A stretch of 64,000 bases of DNA. Origin: Lineus longissimus (taxonomy: Eukaryota; Nemertea; Pilidiophora; Heteronemertea; Lineidae). The position numbers and the translations under genes are program-made. Location of the stretch: positions 8,866,001-8,930,000 of the forward strand of contig NC_088314.1 in assembly GCF_910592395.1 (NCBI RefSeq), given 5' to 3'. Positions 1 through 12,200 of the stretch are shown piece by piece; position 1 is the stretch's first letter; every line of letters starts with the position of its first letter. Under the pieces are notes generated by a model. It was given only the letters and a program-made list of their open reading frames with translations, searched no databases and was not told the DNA's origin.

Positions 1-682
1 ACTTGGACAACGCTTTTGCTAAAAAAGAAACAGTCTGCTGGTGCCAATTGAGTACCTTCCTGAGCATCATGGCCTTTCACTCAGTACCAAAAGACTATTA
101 AGAGTGGCTGGTTACTCTTAGCAAAAGACCTCTCCTTATGCAGACGATGGAACGAGTACGGACCCAGGTATAATACAGTACATGTAGTTGATGGTGTCTC
201 ATACTGACATAACCAGTGGTTTCCAATACTCCGCCTGTCGATATTTTGTATCTGACTCTGATCTTAGTATGGTAATTCCTAGCAAGTCTACGATCCCAAC
301 CTCTAAGCTTCTTAACAGGACATGGCGTATTTCTTTAGAGATCATTGCGATTTCGGAAGATGATCATATAACTACCCACTGATGATCTATGCCCCCCCCC
401 CCCCCCCCATAGACACACAGAGAGCTTCCTGGCATCTGCCCAACTCTCGGAAGGTCTCGTGACAATAGGAAGCTCCATTGGAAATCTACACTAGAAATTC
501 CGCTAAAATTGGGTCACCATAACAAGTCTCTCAAACCGTTTAACCCGTTATTTGATATTCACAGACGCGGACTTTTCATTTTAGTCGACATCCTGCCCAA
601 AAAAATTTCAATCCCCACCCTGAATTTATTTTATTTAGTACCTTGTATGATCGACCGGGTAGGAAATATTTCCAGGTTATGA
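1..682. other. Non-coding stretch with poly-C tract
   Basis: No gene is recognisable on either strand. The only distinct feature is a run of 17 C residues at 392-408. Similar poly-C runs recur at 10293-10304, 12947-12957 and 18452-18467. Confidence 0.6.
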
Positions 683-691
683 GCGACTGAG

Positions 692-959
692 GCTGAAAGG
701 GTGGATGTCGTCCTGGGTGCCGACAAAATGGTACCCAGGTTCGAGATCGACTGGACAATAAGCACCCTGGGTGCCATTGCACTAGACAAAGAGCACCCAG
801 TGGCAGAACAGAAACGTCGTCCCTAAGATCCGTGAGCCAGGCAAAAAGAAGCTGGGTGCTATTTGTCTGGTGTAATGGCACCCAGGGTGCTTATTGTCCA
901 GACGATTTCGAACCTGGGTACCATTTGTCGGCACCCAGGACGACATCCACCCTTTCAGC
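692..959. mobile_element. Foldback MITE with 9-bp target duplication (Mutator-like?)
   Basis: Two arms of about 108 bases (692-800 and 852-959) are nearly perfect reverse complements around a loop of about 50 bases. The ends read GCTGAAAGGGTGGATG and its complement. The element is flanked by the 9-base direct repeat GCGACTGAG at 683-691 and 960-968, which looks like a target-site duplication. A 9-bp duplication with long inverted arms is typical of Mutator-like MITEs, but no transposase is present, so the superfamily is inferred. Short open frames on both strands here follow from the palindrome and are not genes. Confidence 0.85.
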
Positions 960-968
960 GCGACTGAG

Positions 969-1838
969 CGGAAATAATTTTATGTTACTTCCAGGGTTTT
1001 CCCTCGTTAAAACTCCCCTTCCCTGACAAGCTTCCCTCGAATCAAAAATCTTTTACACGCTACAGAAATGACGGCCTTTCGATTTTAATTTGATTATCTG
1101 GACTTGTTTCATCAACCATGCGTCTTTGAGGATATGATATTGATAATAAGACAAGCTACTGGATGATCTTGAAATACATGTAGATGCAAAATACGAAGTG
1201 CAAGAAACAGGGGGATGTAGCTTCTGTGTGCAATATTTTAAATAGGTCATGGAAAAACACCCATCATCCTCTCATACGACCCGCGGAACCGGTGACATTT
1301 GCTTGAATTATAACGCGTTGTCATCGGAAATTCAATGACTTCCCGGTTGTGTCATGTATCCTTGCTCTGATTCTTAGCACTGACTAAGAATCTGGCTCTG
1401 GAGATACAGGTCTGTTGATATATATTCATCCGGAGTAGGTCATGAATATCAGTATGGTATTTTACATTATCAGGCAGTAATTTCTAGAATGCATATACAC
1501 TGCTGATAATGTATACGGGATCAATCTATACTTGATGGGAACTGTAATACAGTCACGGGAATGCGATATCCATTGAGGCAATGTCCGCTCTCACCCCTCC
1601 GGTGAACAGATTCGAACCAGTGTAAAGCTTTTAAATGTTCTGGGAAAGTGTCCGGGAGTCAATGATTCAGTTATGTTCCTCCAATCGCCGGGGGTATCAG
1701 ATAGTTCTAGAACTATCTGAATCTGTAATCATCTACAATAGGGACGGACACATTTTTAGGGGGGAAATTTAAGTCTGCTGCACTTGCTCCGTGAACTGTC
1801 GAGGGTTACAGCCATTTCCCTCATAAGCTATATTCCCT
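969..1838. other. Non-coding stretch
   Basis: No gene or RNA seen apart from the perfect palindrome listed separately at 1697-1720. Confidence 0.5.
1697..1720. repeat. Perfect 24-base palindrome
   Basis: TCAGATAGTTCT is followed directly by its reverse complement, with no spacer. It may be a dimeric protein site or the footprint of a deleted inverted-repeat element. Confidence 0.8.
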
Positions 1839-2417
1839 TCAGAAGTCATGCTCCCACTTCAGGTCGTTCCATCGTTTCTCGAGTACACTCAAAATGTGTG
1901 TTGTGAGAGTGTATGTTAGAAAAGATCCAAGTGCCAGCTGTGGAAGGATGTTCAGACGCAAGCTGCCAAGAATGGCAAGACGATGTTGAGCCTCGAGAAG
2001 TTTAGTATGGGGCCTAATAGGCCGAAATATATTCGATTGGTGATAAAAATCCTTCAGATGTTGGCCGTACAGCTGCAGGGCAACCCGTGGCCAGGGGCTA
2101 CGGCCTCGAGACCCGAGGGATCGACGCCCAAAATGCCAAAGGATGTTGATCCTCAGTGGATACCCACGAGGTTCAACCTCGAGTGGAAAGGCTTTACTGA
2201 GAAACCTCATCTTGAAAAGCCCGTCAAGTCCAAGAAGCATTTTTCCGACCAAGGTACCTCGATACCTGGTGATTCTTAAAGGATTTTCGTGCTTTGGAAA
2301 TTTTACTTCTTGGACGGGCGACGTTTGGGGCGAAAGATCGATTGATGCTGTCCATGGTCGGAGATGGGCAAGACTGGGCCACCACAACACTGAATATAGG
2401 CTCGTTCCACCCAATTT

Positions 2418-2485
2418 GACTGAGATTTCCTGTATACGTGTGCATATTCATATGCATGTACGCCTATACACAGGAAACCTCAGTC
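2418..2485. repeat. 68-base imperfect hairpin
   Basis: The sequence starting GACTGAGATTTCCTGT pairs with the stretch ending ACAGGAAACCTCAGTC, with an ATATTCATAT apex and a few bulges. The size suits a pre-miRNA-like foldback or the remains of a MITE; the sequence cannot decide. Upstream, 1839-2414 is open on the minus strand for 191 codons but has no recognisable domain. Confidence 0.5.
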
Positions 2486-4808
2486 TGGAATGAAAGGAAC
2501 CCTTAAGAAAAAGTTGAATTAAAGAAGTAAAGATATTGTTTCACTTTCAGTATGCTTAAAACCTGTACAAATTGGACATTTTTATTGCCTAATTTTCCAT
2601 CTGTTTTATATAAATGCAAAAATGCCGTCTGTACAGGCAAAAATAATGCTTTTTACACTGCGCTCTGCATGTCGCCTTTATACAAAAAATGTACACATTT
2701 ACAACCTCTGGACGTGTGACGTCACTGGTTCATTTGACAATACTTACAAGCAGATACGTTAAACTACATTACACTTTAAAAATGACCCCAAGAAATTTAC
2801 AGTTAGATAATCACTACATCAGAATGGTCGGATGAAGTCGTCAAAGACTAAATAGGTTAGCCCCGCACCAAATGTGTCCTAAAATAACATCCGATAAAAG
2901 GGATTGCACATAGACAGCACTGGGTACGAGGTTAGCTAATGCCAAAAACAAGAGATCATTCTGGTCCCTATGGTCCGATCATCATAAAAATAAATACCGG
3001 TATCCACAGTTTTAGTTTCTTGAGATTTTCAATACTATATACAGAGTGACGTCATCCATTTAAAACCTGCTTTGAGCTGAGCAATGTATTAGTATTATTC
3101 AGCATGATATGCGCTATTAACGAATGAACACATTTCTTTATCACCAGTGAAAAAGACCAATTTCCAATCCACTGTCCAAATTAGTCGATTGAAATAAAAT
3201 AAACCCATAAAATTATATCAATTCATCATGGCACCCTAGATTGTAGTCATGGAAACGGTCGGACATAGCAAAAAGGGTTAATGCAGACCTACGAGATAAA
3301 TATAAATCGCAAGTGTGCGTTAAACCGTTCTGTTCAAGTAAAGTTGTGGAGCACATTCATATCTCATCACCAGTAATCAACCCAAGTTACAGATTATTAT
3401 TATGAAACTTATTTACCCCGCTAGAATTTTGTACCCGGCAATGAACTCATCCTGAACGAACTGGAGCCAAAATGTAAAACGATATTGAAGCACTTATTTT
3501 TTTCACAAAGCGATTCCTCCCAGAAAATCAGTTTTTACCAAATCCTCTTACAAAAAAGTACCTGTGCAAAACACTGCATCGCATGATATACCGTGTTGTT
3601 GTATTCACCGACGCTGAAAACTACATGATTAGGAACAAAATGCAACCAAAACAAAGAAATGTATACCAGTAATCGCCATGTCAAGTCGTCCATAAAAGTG
3701 TCAAAAACCGAAAAAGCCACAATATGTTACCGGTAGTTTGGCAAAGTTAAGCGTGAAGTTGAAACAGTGCTAATTACTCCTGATTACCCTGCTCGCCTGC
3801 TTGTATTTCGGTTTAACCCTCAGACGACTTGACACGATGTTTGAAGTGAAAGTGGTCAAAATCGTCAACAACAAAAATAACTACAAGGTCCGAGATAAAA
3901 CAACATGAAAACACGTAACCAAATGGTGGCAGAAACGTCATGAACACACAGTGTTTCGCAAAACGAGATGGGAATCTGATCATGGTTTGAGTACTCAAGG
4001 CCAACCAAGGTCAAATTCCTGTTGTCGTTTTTTGGTGAAAGTCAATGGTACGACCATATGCTGCAAAAGATGCGACAATATGTCACAATACAGATGAGAT
4101 TACAATCAAAATATACCACCATTTACGCGATTTACGCCAAATCTGCCAACATTTTTACGATCCAAATATCAGAATCACAACTACTGAGAGATTATCCCAC
4201 CCAGACCCGACCCTTTGGCTATACACCCAACTTTCAACCACCCATATTTCCACCGACTGAATGATAAAATTATCCTCTGCGTTAACTGAATAAATCAACC
4301 CATTCAATAGAGAGAGTATGATGTATTCCTTTTTTTCTAAATGCCATCATCATTTTCGAAAAATACTTGAAGAGATTTTCATCCTCTTCAATTTTTTCCT
4401 CGAACTTTTCAGACATAATAGAATTTGCAGACCATACAAAGCAGTCGGTTTGAACTCTGTAATGAATGGGTTAAAAATCAACATCAAATCCACCATATGA
4501 ATCAGTCTCTTTCAAGAAAATATAAATCTGTCCATTCGTAATCCGCTCACGCTTGTAAAATAACAAAATATCCACACATTCGAGTAAATGCTGCTGCCTT
4601 GGAACCAGTTTTTGGACGTCTTCAAAACAGTTTATGCACCATAAATGCAGCACAGTTTCGATAAAAATCTAACGGCAAAATCTGCACTGAAAACGTCCGA
4701 GTTCATTGCTTTTAGCTCGAAAACTCCGCCCTTCTAGAGTCCAAAACGGACGTCGTCGAAACTCTCAAATAAAGTAGCGAAAATCTCAGAAACGTTTGGA
4801 CCTCGACT
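2486..4808. other. AT-rich flank downstream of the BTG gene
   Basis: This region is AT-rich with no recognisable coding exon. The part next to 4809 should be the 3' untranslated region of the minus-strand BTG gene. I could not choose a polyadenylation site with confidence. Confidence 0.4.
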
Positions 4809-5441
4809 TTAGCTGTAAACGTATGCGGCCAGTCTCTGGAGGTTCATGGCGTCGTTGTTACTCTGCCTGTACGTCATTGAATTCATCTGTCCCTTACAAG
4901 ATTGCGCTTGGAAGTAATTTTGATGACGAGAAGTTGATGGCGAATGTGAAAGGTAGTGTACGGGAGATGGGGTGTTTCGAGGACTGCTGCCAGCTGAGCC
5001 ACTGGGGCTGCCGAAAGTCGGAGAAAACCTTGGACTCTGCGAAGGAGTGGAAATAGATGTTTTCTGTTGCGGCTTAATTGCTTCACCCTCTGCGTTGTAA
5101 ACATGGCCTACGCTGCCATCCTCTCCTATACGGTACGAAACTTCATGAGGGTCAATCCACATCGTCAGTTCATTGGGAAGATTGAGTAGCAGCTGCTCCT
5201 CGGTCAAACCACTAGCTACCGCAGCCTTAGTTATCAGCGGCTCCATTTTGTGGTTGATTCGTAAACACCTGAATCCGCTTCCCTTGAATGGCTTCTCGGG
5301 GAACCAGTGATTGTTGTATTTTTCGCACAACAAACTGGTCAAAGTTACGTTAAAAGTGTCCGCAGCATCACCATTCACCCTGCCGCTGGATCGGAGCAAC
5401 TTTGTGATAAAGTCCACAGCACTAGAAACTTCTTTACGCAT
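4809..5441 (-). CDS. BTG/Tob family antiproliferative protein (BTG1/2-like)
   Basis: A single uninterrupted reading frame of 210 residues. The first ~115 residues form a BTG domain. Box A is visible around HWFPEKPFKGSGFRC followed by LRINHKM, and box B around LTMWIDPHEVSYRIGEDGS. BTG proteins bind the CAF1 (CNOT7/8) deadenylase of the CCR4-NOT complex and promote mRNA decay and cell-cycle exit. The tail (~120-210) is rich in Ser, Pro and Asn and looks disordered. Length falls between BTG1/2 (~160-170) and Tob (~345), and I see no clear PAM2 motif. The start MRKEVSSAV fits the family's first helix. The coding region has no intron, whereas vertebrate BTG1/2 have one, so this may be an ancestral Tob-like layout or an intron loss. 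The family call is firm; the subfamily is not. Confidence 0.93.
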   Translation of the reverse strand: MRKEVSSAVDFITKLLRSSGRVNGDAADTFNVTLTSLLCEKYNNHWFPEKPFKGSGFRCLRINHKMEPLITKAAVASGLTEEQLLLNLPNELTMWIDPHEVSYRIGEDGSVGHVYNAEGEAIKPQQKTSISTPSQSPRFSPTFGSPSGSAGSSPRNTPSPVHYLSHSPSTSRHQNYFQAQSCKGQMNSMTYRQSNNDAMNLQRLAAYVYS

Positions 5442-5880
5442 TGTTATGGCTTCTCAAAAGTTTCAATATGGAATCTTTCGTCCTTTGTCCAAAATGGCGT
5501 CGGCGTTCTCGATTATCTCGCAATTTACCGAGTATTTCCTATCAAATTCGATCGAAATCACAGCGGAAAGTATTATCCTTGTGTTTGAGAAGGATATTGC
5601 CAGTCCCTAGCACCAGTTTTACGGGAAATTTTGGATCACAGATGGTTATATTCGGCTCTTCGGCCCGGTTAAAATTTTCGGTGACTATGCTCGTTTGGCT
5701 TCTCACGGCTAATACATTGTAGAGCTTTGTGTGTGGGGTTATTATGCGAGATGGAGTTCTGACGTCACGATCAAAACACGTCAGCTTCAGCCAATCAGAA
5801 TGTGATCTCCTTATTTGTCAGTAGTATTTTTAGACTTGTGCGCTTTCGCGAAACACGACTCTGCCCGATTGTGACGTCAC
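5442..5880 (-). promoter_or_regulatory. Probable BTG promoter with two CRE sites and a CCAAT box
   Basis: Upstream of the BTG start lie two perfect palindromic cyclic-AMP response elements, TGACGTCA, at 5760-5767 and 5872-5879, with a CCAATCAG box at 5791-5798 between them. Vertebrate BTG genes are immediate-early, stress and cAMP inducible, so CREB/ATF control is a reasonable inference. The transcription start is not identifiable. Confidence 0.6.
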
Positions 5881-8170
5881 GCCATTGTGGTCGCGTTTGT
5901 GTTGACATTCTCTCCCAGGAATCAGGTCAGAATCAAACAATGAATGGCAGCTTATCCCAGCTCAGGGTCTATTGTGTTGAGAAACATGCCAAGAATATTC
6001 TGGACAAAAGCGTATTGAATGTTGATTATACTGCGTTGGTAGTTGCCAACTGCTATGGGCAATTATCGCATGGTGATTACACATGGGTCAGGAAAATTAG
6101 CCATTGAGTTTGTGTCACAAACCGTGAGGGTAGGCCTAAGCGCCTCTGTTAGGCCCTTAACACAAATTAGTCACGGCATGCCCGTAGTTTTTATTGTCAT
6201 TTGCATGTAGGCCTACTTCAAAAACGTGTAAAATGGTTTAGTGAATAATAGCCTATACGTATAGAACTCGGTATGTGTTTTTCCTTTCTGTGCTGATGAA
6301 GGTTAAACAGAGAAAAAGGGAAATAGTGTAGCAATCCTGTGATGTCTTTCACAGTTTTCGAAAAGAAAATGAATTGATGAGAATACTAATTTTCTTTTGT
6401 TTGCACAGCAGCATTCAGCACACAGCACCATGCATGTATGAACAGTTTCTACATGATACCAGGCCTTCTTCAGTGCACTACCTACACACCTGAATTGTAT
6501 TTGCTGACTCGACCCGGATGACACAGTTTGACGGGATGCCAAAGTTCCCAGGCTCCCACCTTCGCCTGACACCATTGATAATGATATCAATGGCGTTTTG
6601 CCTTCGGAGCTAACCTGTTGTGATATGTTTTCATATTTCGGATCATGTCAAGTTGTGGCATGGTTGTGGTAAACACGGAATCAAGGAATGGTTGGCAAAT
6701 AGGACATAACACAGTAAACATGTAAACGATTATCTGTCTGATCAATATCAAATCAAACATATCAAAAAAATTCATTCGACCATTTAAATTTAGGATTTTC
6801 TATGCCATAAAGTTTTAGGAGGTATTAATTAAAAGTATGCAGGTGATGGCCTTTGTTAGAGGGCATGATGTAGGCCAAACATGTTGGACTAAAAACTGCT
6901 GATTGTCAGCAGTTTTCTGGGCAGCAGTTTGTCAGTGTCATATAAAGGGCTGAGACGATTTTTGATGTTAGAAAAGCCCTCCAGATTGCACGTCAAATGC
7001 ATTTACTGCGTCCGTTTTTCAACAATGTATGCACAAGTTCTAACGACTGATGTTGATACAAATTTTAGTGCAAGGCAAAATAAGACCCAAGCATTCTTTT
7101 TATTTTTTTATTTTTTATTTTTATTATACTTTTTATTTTTTGTTTTCATGTATATGTTGTGTAGTTTTCATGTATATGTTGTGTAGTTTTTGTGCCTTCT
7201 TGTGTTAAGGAGACAAAAGAAAGAACAACAACAAATTTTATTTTTTCAAAATAATGTCATACCAGTAAATGACCATCAAAGCATATGTATATGAACATGA
7301 ATACAGAGTAATAGGTTTGATATAAACACATTATTCAATGCAGAGCACATGTATGGGTGATTTATGCGTGTTGGTTTTTTTCTCCAAAAAGGAAACACAA
7401 CTGTATTTCAACATGTATGTCAACGATAAACTTGGATCTTCTGAGAATTGTTTAGAAAGGTGGTACACAGAATATAAATCAAGAGTTACTGAAGAAGTCT
7501 GTTTTTCTTGAAGTCGTCTGATGGCCTCAGATAGTAGAGTTAACTAGGTCAGCGGAAGGTTGTTTACGTCTTCTGGCGTTCCTCCTAATCAAACTCCAAG
7601 CAGTGCCAGTTGCACTTGATCCACTACTTTATACCTGTATTGATTTATTCGTAGCTGCATGGAGATTGTAAACGATCTGCTGGGTCAGCGCGATTAGTCA
7701 TTCCGAACACTGGCTATGCTGACTGTACATTCTCTACTGCCAATGCACTGTTAATGCATTCGCTGTGTAGCCAAATGATTATTGGCCGTTTGGAATTTTC
7801 TTGAATTGCGAAATCAGCTGGCAATATGACTATCCAGAATATTCATAGTTGCTTGTTCAATAAACCGTAATCATGATTGTACAGTCAGTGTTTCGAGGTC
7901 CTTTTTCAATATATTGTGCAAAGATAAATATTATTCAACACATTTGAATAATTTTAGGGGCTATTGCGATTGCCTTCCATATGGTGCAAGAGATTTTAGA
8001 TTCGAGAAGGATCTTGACAAATGTGTTGCTTTCGTTTCATCACCTTTCTATTTTGCTGATGTAAGCTTGACTAAACTAGCCCCCATACTCTCACCAGATC
8101 ACGTTTACTTACAATTTAGCCAAAAAACAATTCATACCCGCCACCCCTTTTAGTCTCTTTCTTTTCAAGA
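5881..8170. other. Intergenic, low-complexity T-rich tract
   Basis: No gene recognised. A T-rich low-complexity tract lies at about 7096-7143 and is followed by a short direct duplication of a motif beginning CATGTATATGTTGTG (about 7148-7190). Confidence 0.5.
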
Positions 8171-8177
8171 ATATTAT

Positions 8178-9235
8178 GTTTTGGGTGTTCTGATATCATA
8201 ATGAGCACCAGGTGTCATATTATTGAATGTAGGTAAAAATCTTAACGGAAAAATCCTAACTGTAACAATCCTAAAACGTAGGAAAAGTCACAAAAATGTT
8301 TTGGAAGATAAAAATCCGAAAATTGATAAATTTTTCAGAATTTTTTTTCCAAATATTCTGAGATATTTGGAATATTTTGTGATTTTTGGAAATATTTTTG
8401 CTATTTTTCATCCATTTTGGAATGTGTTTGTTCAACTTTGAAATTTTCTTTGATAAACAAAATCATGATTGATTTGTAGGCCTAGTGGGGTTTTCATCTG
8501 TTTCTATAGGCAAATGGCCACAAGATCTCCATCCTTGTCAATAAGGGAGTTAATTCTTTCTTCACGTTTGCATAAAATTTGATTTCTGTTTTAAAGTTTA
8601 AAACATTATTTTGAATACATGAAGTAATTCAATTCAACCATTGAGATTTTTACCGTTAGGATTTTTATTTTTCGAATTTCTTACCAGTCGAATTTTTACA
8701 GTTGGGATTTTTACCGCGTACCCATATTATTTTCCAGTGACCTGTCACATTAAATAATACTATGTTGGTTGTTCTGATATCATAATGAACACCAGGTGTC
8801 ATGTTATTTTCCAGTGACCTGTCACATCAAAGGATATTACATGTATGTTGGTTGTTCTGATATAATATTGAACACCAGGTGTCATATTATTTTCCAGTGA
8901 CCTGTCACATCAAAAAATACTATGTTTGTTGTTCTGATATCATAATGAACACCAGGTGTCATATTATTTTCCAGTGACCTGTCACATCAAAGAATATTAT
9001 GTTGGCTGTTCTGATATCATAATGAACACCAGGTGTCTTTGTTTATTCCAGTGACCTGTCACATCAACGGATATTACAGGTATGTTGGTTGTTCTGATAT
9101 TATAATGAACACCAGGTGTCATATTATTTTCTAGTGACCTGTCACAACAAAGGATATTACATGTATGTTGGTTGTTCTGATATTATAATGAACACCAGGT
9201 GTCATATTATTTTCCAGTGACCAGTCACATCAAAG
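8178..9235. repeat. ~80-bp palindromic satellite, about seven copies, interrupted
   Basis: The repeat has a GAACACCAGGTGTC core at 8789, 8871, 8949, 9026, 9109 and 9191 (periods 77-83 bases), plus an outlying half copy ending at 8222. Each unit carries two short inverted repeats, ACACC-A-GGTGT and GTGAC-CT-GTCAC, and a TTGTTCTGATATCATAATG segment. Units differ by small changes. The first copy is separated from the rest by the element at 8225-8722. Confidence 0.85.
8225..8722. mobile_element. Inverted-repeat element inserted in the satellite, 9-bp TSD
   Basis: About 500 bases split one satellite unit. The 9-base sequence CATATTATT occurs on both sides (8216-8224 and 8723-8731) but only once in intact units, so it is a target-site duplication. 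The ends share degenerate inverted motifs of the type GGTAAAAATCnnAACnG, repeated several times inward on both arms. A 9-bp duplication suggests a Mutator-like or related non-autonomous element; there is no transposase. Confidence 0.75.
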
Positions 9236-12200
9236 AGTGTTAATTGGTAAGTTATTGTAGAAATGTCCGGGGAACAAAGAACATTGATGGTCATGGTTTG
9301 CGAAGAATCAGGTGAACTCAATTGGGCCTGACACCTTTCCAGGAGGACATTTTCAACTGCTACACCGACACCCCTCATAGAGTAACTCTTGATCAGTTGT
9401 ATACCAGGGAACCTTTTTAGTGCTGATTTTCTTATGTATTGAATATTCTCGTTAGAAATAAACTTACTATCAAGTACTTTGTAATTTTCAAGTTGTTCGT
9501 AATTGAATGATACAGCTCCGTGAACATCACTTGTAACTTAGAGTTAGGTTAGAATTGGGTTATGGTTAGAAGTTGGGTTAGGGTCAGATTCGACTATGAT
9601 GACAGTGATATTTATATAGATTTTGAAATTCCATTGAAAGCGAACAATTAAAATGAAATTCTTCTTAATGTCAAGCTTTCCAGTAGTGTCGTGTGACCTG
9701 TTCATCTTGATAGGCCCTAATCTTATCAGATTCAAGTATTTTTGCGCTCACAATAACCCGTTTAGCCTTGACTAAAAGGACAAGTGACATAAGAGGTTTC
9801 ATATGATTGGGCATATGATAAAGTTAGATCTAGAGATAGCGGATTACATTTCACCAAATAATAGGATATGTGGCGTATCAATGCCTATCACTGTAGTAAA
9901 GTGATATTTAGCATGAGCCACATAATACGAATTTGACTTATGTACTGACTGTATTTTGTTTCTATACATGTACGCTCCGAGTATTTCTCATGAAATGATA
10001 GAAAAATAGACACTGACACACATGTACGTACGCGGATGCCTACTTATCGTTTATAAAGCAAGTATTACAGCATTATTTCTTCGATGCGAAGATATATCTT
10101 CCAGTCTGATGATATATGATGATCAGCAGTGTATGACCGGTCATACACTGTCGATATGATACATAGGCTCGTATCTGCCTCGTGTCACCCTGCCAAGACA
10201 TCAGTTATACTCCCTAGCAATTGGACCTCCTGACACCGTGCCTATATTCTCCTCGTACCAAAGTTTTAAATAAGTCACAAAAATGAGGCTGACCCCCCCC
10301 CCCCTCGTGAAGGGTTTACATTTCTTGGTGTAAAATTAATCATTGAGCGAATGGATATGGAGCAAAGCCAAAGATTCCCATTTGATTTCTACTGATCGAT
10401 CAATGGAATCGCTGGTTTATTGCTAAATAGGTTATTCAACTGCGCAGTTAGTTCTCCGAACAAATCCGAGTACCGATGTACTTGTGACGTCAACAGGCGT
10501 CTACGAGAATGGCAATCTCCGTTCTTTTGGTATCGTGCATTCTGTACGTTTTGGGTACTGTCGGTCTCTGCGTGGAGATTGCCTATAAGTGTGTGGGCTG
10601 ATCACTCATTGATTGGTTCACACAAAGTAGAACGTAAACAAGGTCGTTTGGAGGGTCCTGATGGTGTATCTTAAGGCGAATGAAGGGCAGAATCACTGAT
10701 TGCTTGATAAAGTTGGCGTGCATTCATATTCAGTTGGCTTCATTAAATGTGTCTGCTAAAACTATGCCTTAGTCCACCCAAAAGCATCGCTGAAAGGCGA
10801 AGAAGATGATATTATGAGTTATCTTAATCCATACTTGGTTATAGTAAGGCTGGACTGATACGTAGGTGGGGATGGATTGCACTCGTTTCATCCTCTCGGC
10901 GTAGATGTATCAGCCGGGTATTTATCGGATCATTCAAATATCCACAAAAACAGCCACACAGACGGCGGGACCTCCCGATTTCATGATCAACTAAATTCGG
11001 CAAACATAATTATATTTCTTTTAATTTATGTTCGGGTACAACTAAATTCAATTTAGAAACCACACATTTTCATACCAGAAACCAAGAATAGTCCGTTCGA
11101 TATCTAAATATATCTAGTTACTTGATCAGAAATATCGGTTCATTAAATTGATAATCCGTGCGTCATCGATACCTAGACAAAGGTGATTGGTCTCGAGGCC
11201 TTTGATCTGGTTCAACAGAGGTTTCCATCATCGTCATTAGCCCCCTTACAGTATAAATAGACCGAATAACTGATTCATAATTGGCGTCAGTCGTAGAATT
11301 TTGTTTTGATGAAGTCGTTTTGACAAAGTAATCAATTTGCAATTTGTCACTTGCAAATAATCAATTCCATATCCATGTACATGTGGGTACATGTACTTGT
11401 ATTTGAACTTTTCTTATACGGGATGTCCTCGTGAATACCGGTAGCTTATCCTTTCTGTACTATAAAAGTAGTATAAAAGTAGGACCATACAATTCGGAGG
11501 TCCACAAAAGGTACAAGGAGGACTAAGTAGGCCCTGGTGCCTCCTTTATTGTGACTTGTCATGAACAATCTGCAAAGCGCCGCTTCCCATACTGCTCAGG
11601 TAACAAAACATTAGAAATACCCGCTGGTGTGGCTTACAGATCTTTAGCCAAAGACTGTGACGACCTGTGCATACAATAACATTTAAATGACACTGTTCAT
11701 GGAGTACAAATAGCCAATTATAATACATGCAATATATGGCACCCTCTTCAAAATGGCACCCGATACCAGTATTCACGAAGACGACCAATATTTTTTATCT
11801 GAAATCTTTCAACAGAAAATTATTTTTGTTGCAGTAACATTTTGGAACATTGCTTCTGGGATAACAACATAAGTTCTATTTCTTTGAGAAACCTTTTCAA
11901 ATTAAGTCAGCGAGAGATCAACAATATTGTATTTTCTTTAACTGGATGATACATCCATCGTATGTTCTTCTTGGCATGAACCAATAGCTTTGACCTCTGA
12001 AGCTAGCCCGCGTCAACATAAGTACCCAACTTAGTGTTGACCATAGGCACCAACATATTGGCAATAACCAGAAATCCTAAAAGCAATTAATTGGAACCCT
12101 TTCATAACGAAATGAAGGTCACTTGAATTTCAGGGTGAAAGTCTGTTCTTTGTTTTTCAGAGAACAGCCCAGTTTAGATGGGCATTCCCTTCATTTTGAA

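Noticed and set aside
1839-2414. 191-codon minus-strand ORF
   Set aside because: Low-complexity composition, overlapping frames on the plus strand and no domain; probably chance within a diverged repeat.
9540-9595. Telomere-like GGGTTAGGG motifs
   Set aside because: Only irregular GGTTA-type repeats over ~55 bases, not a tandem TTAGGG array.
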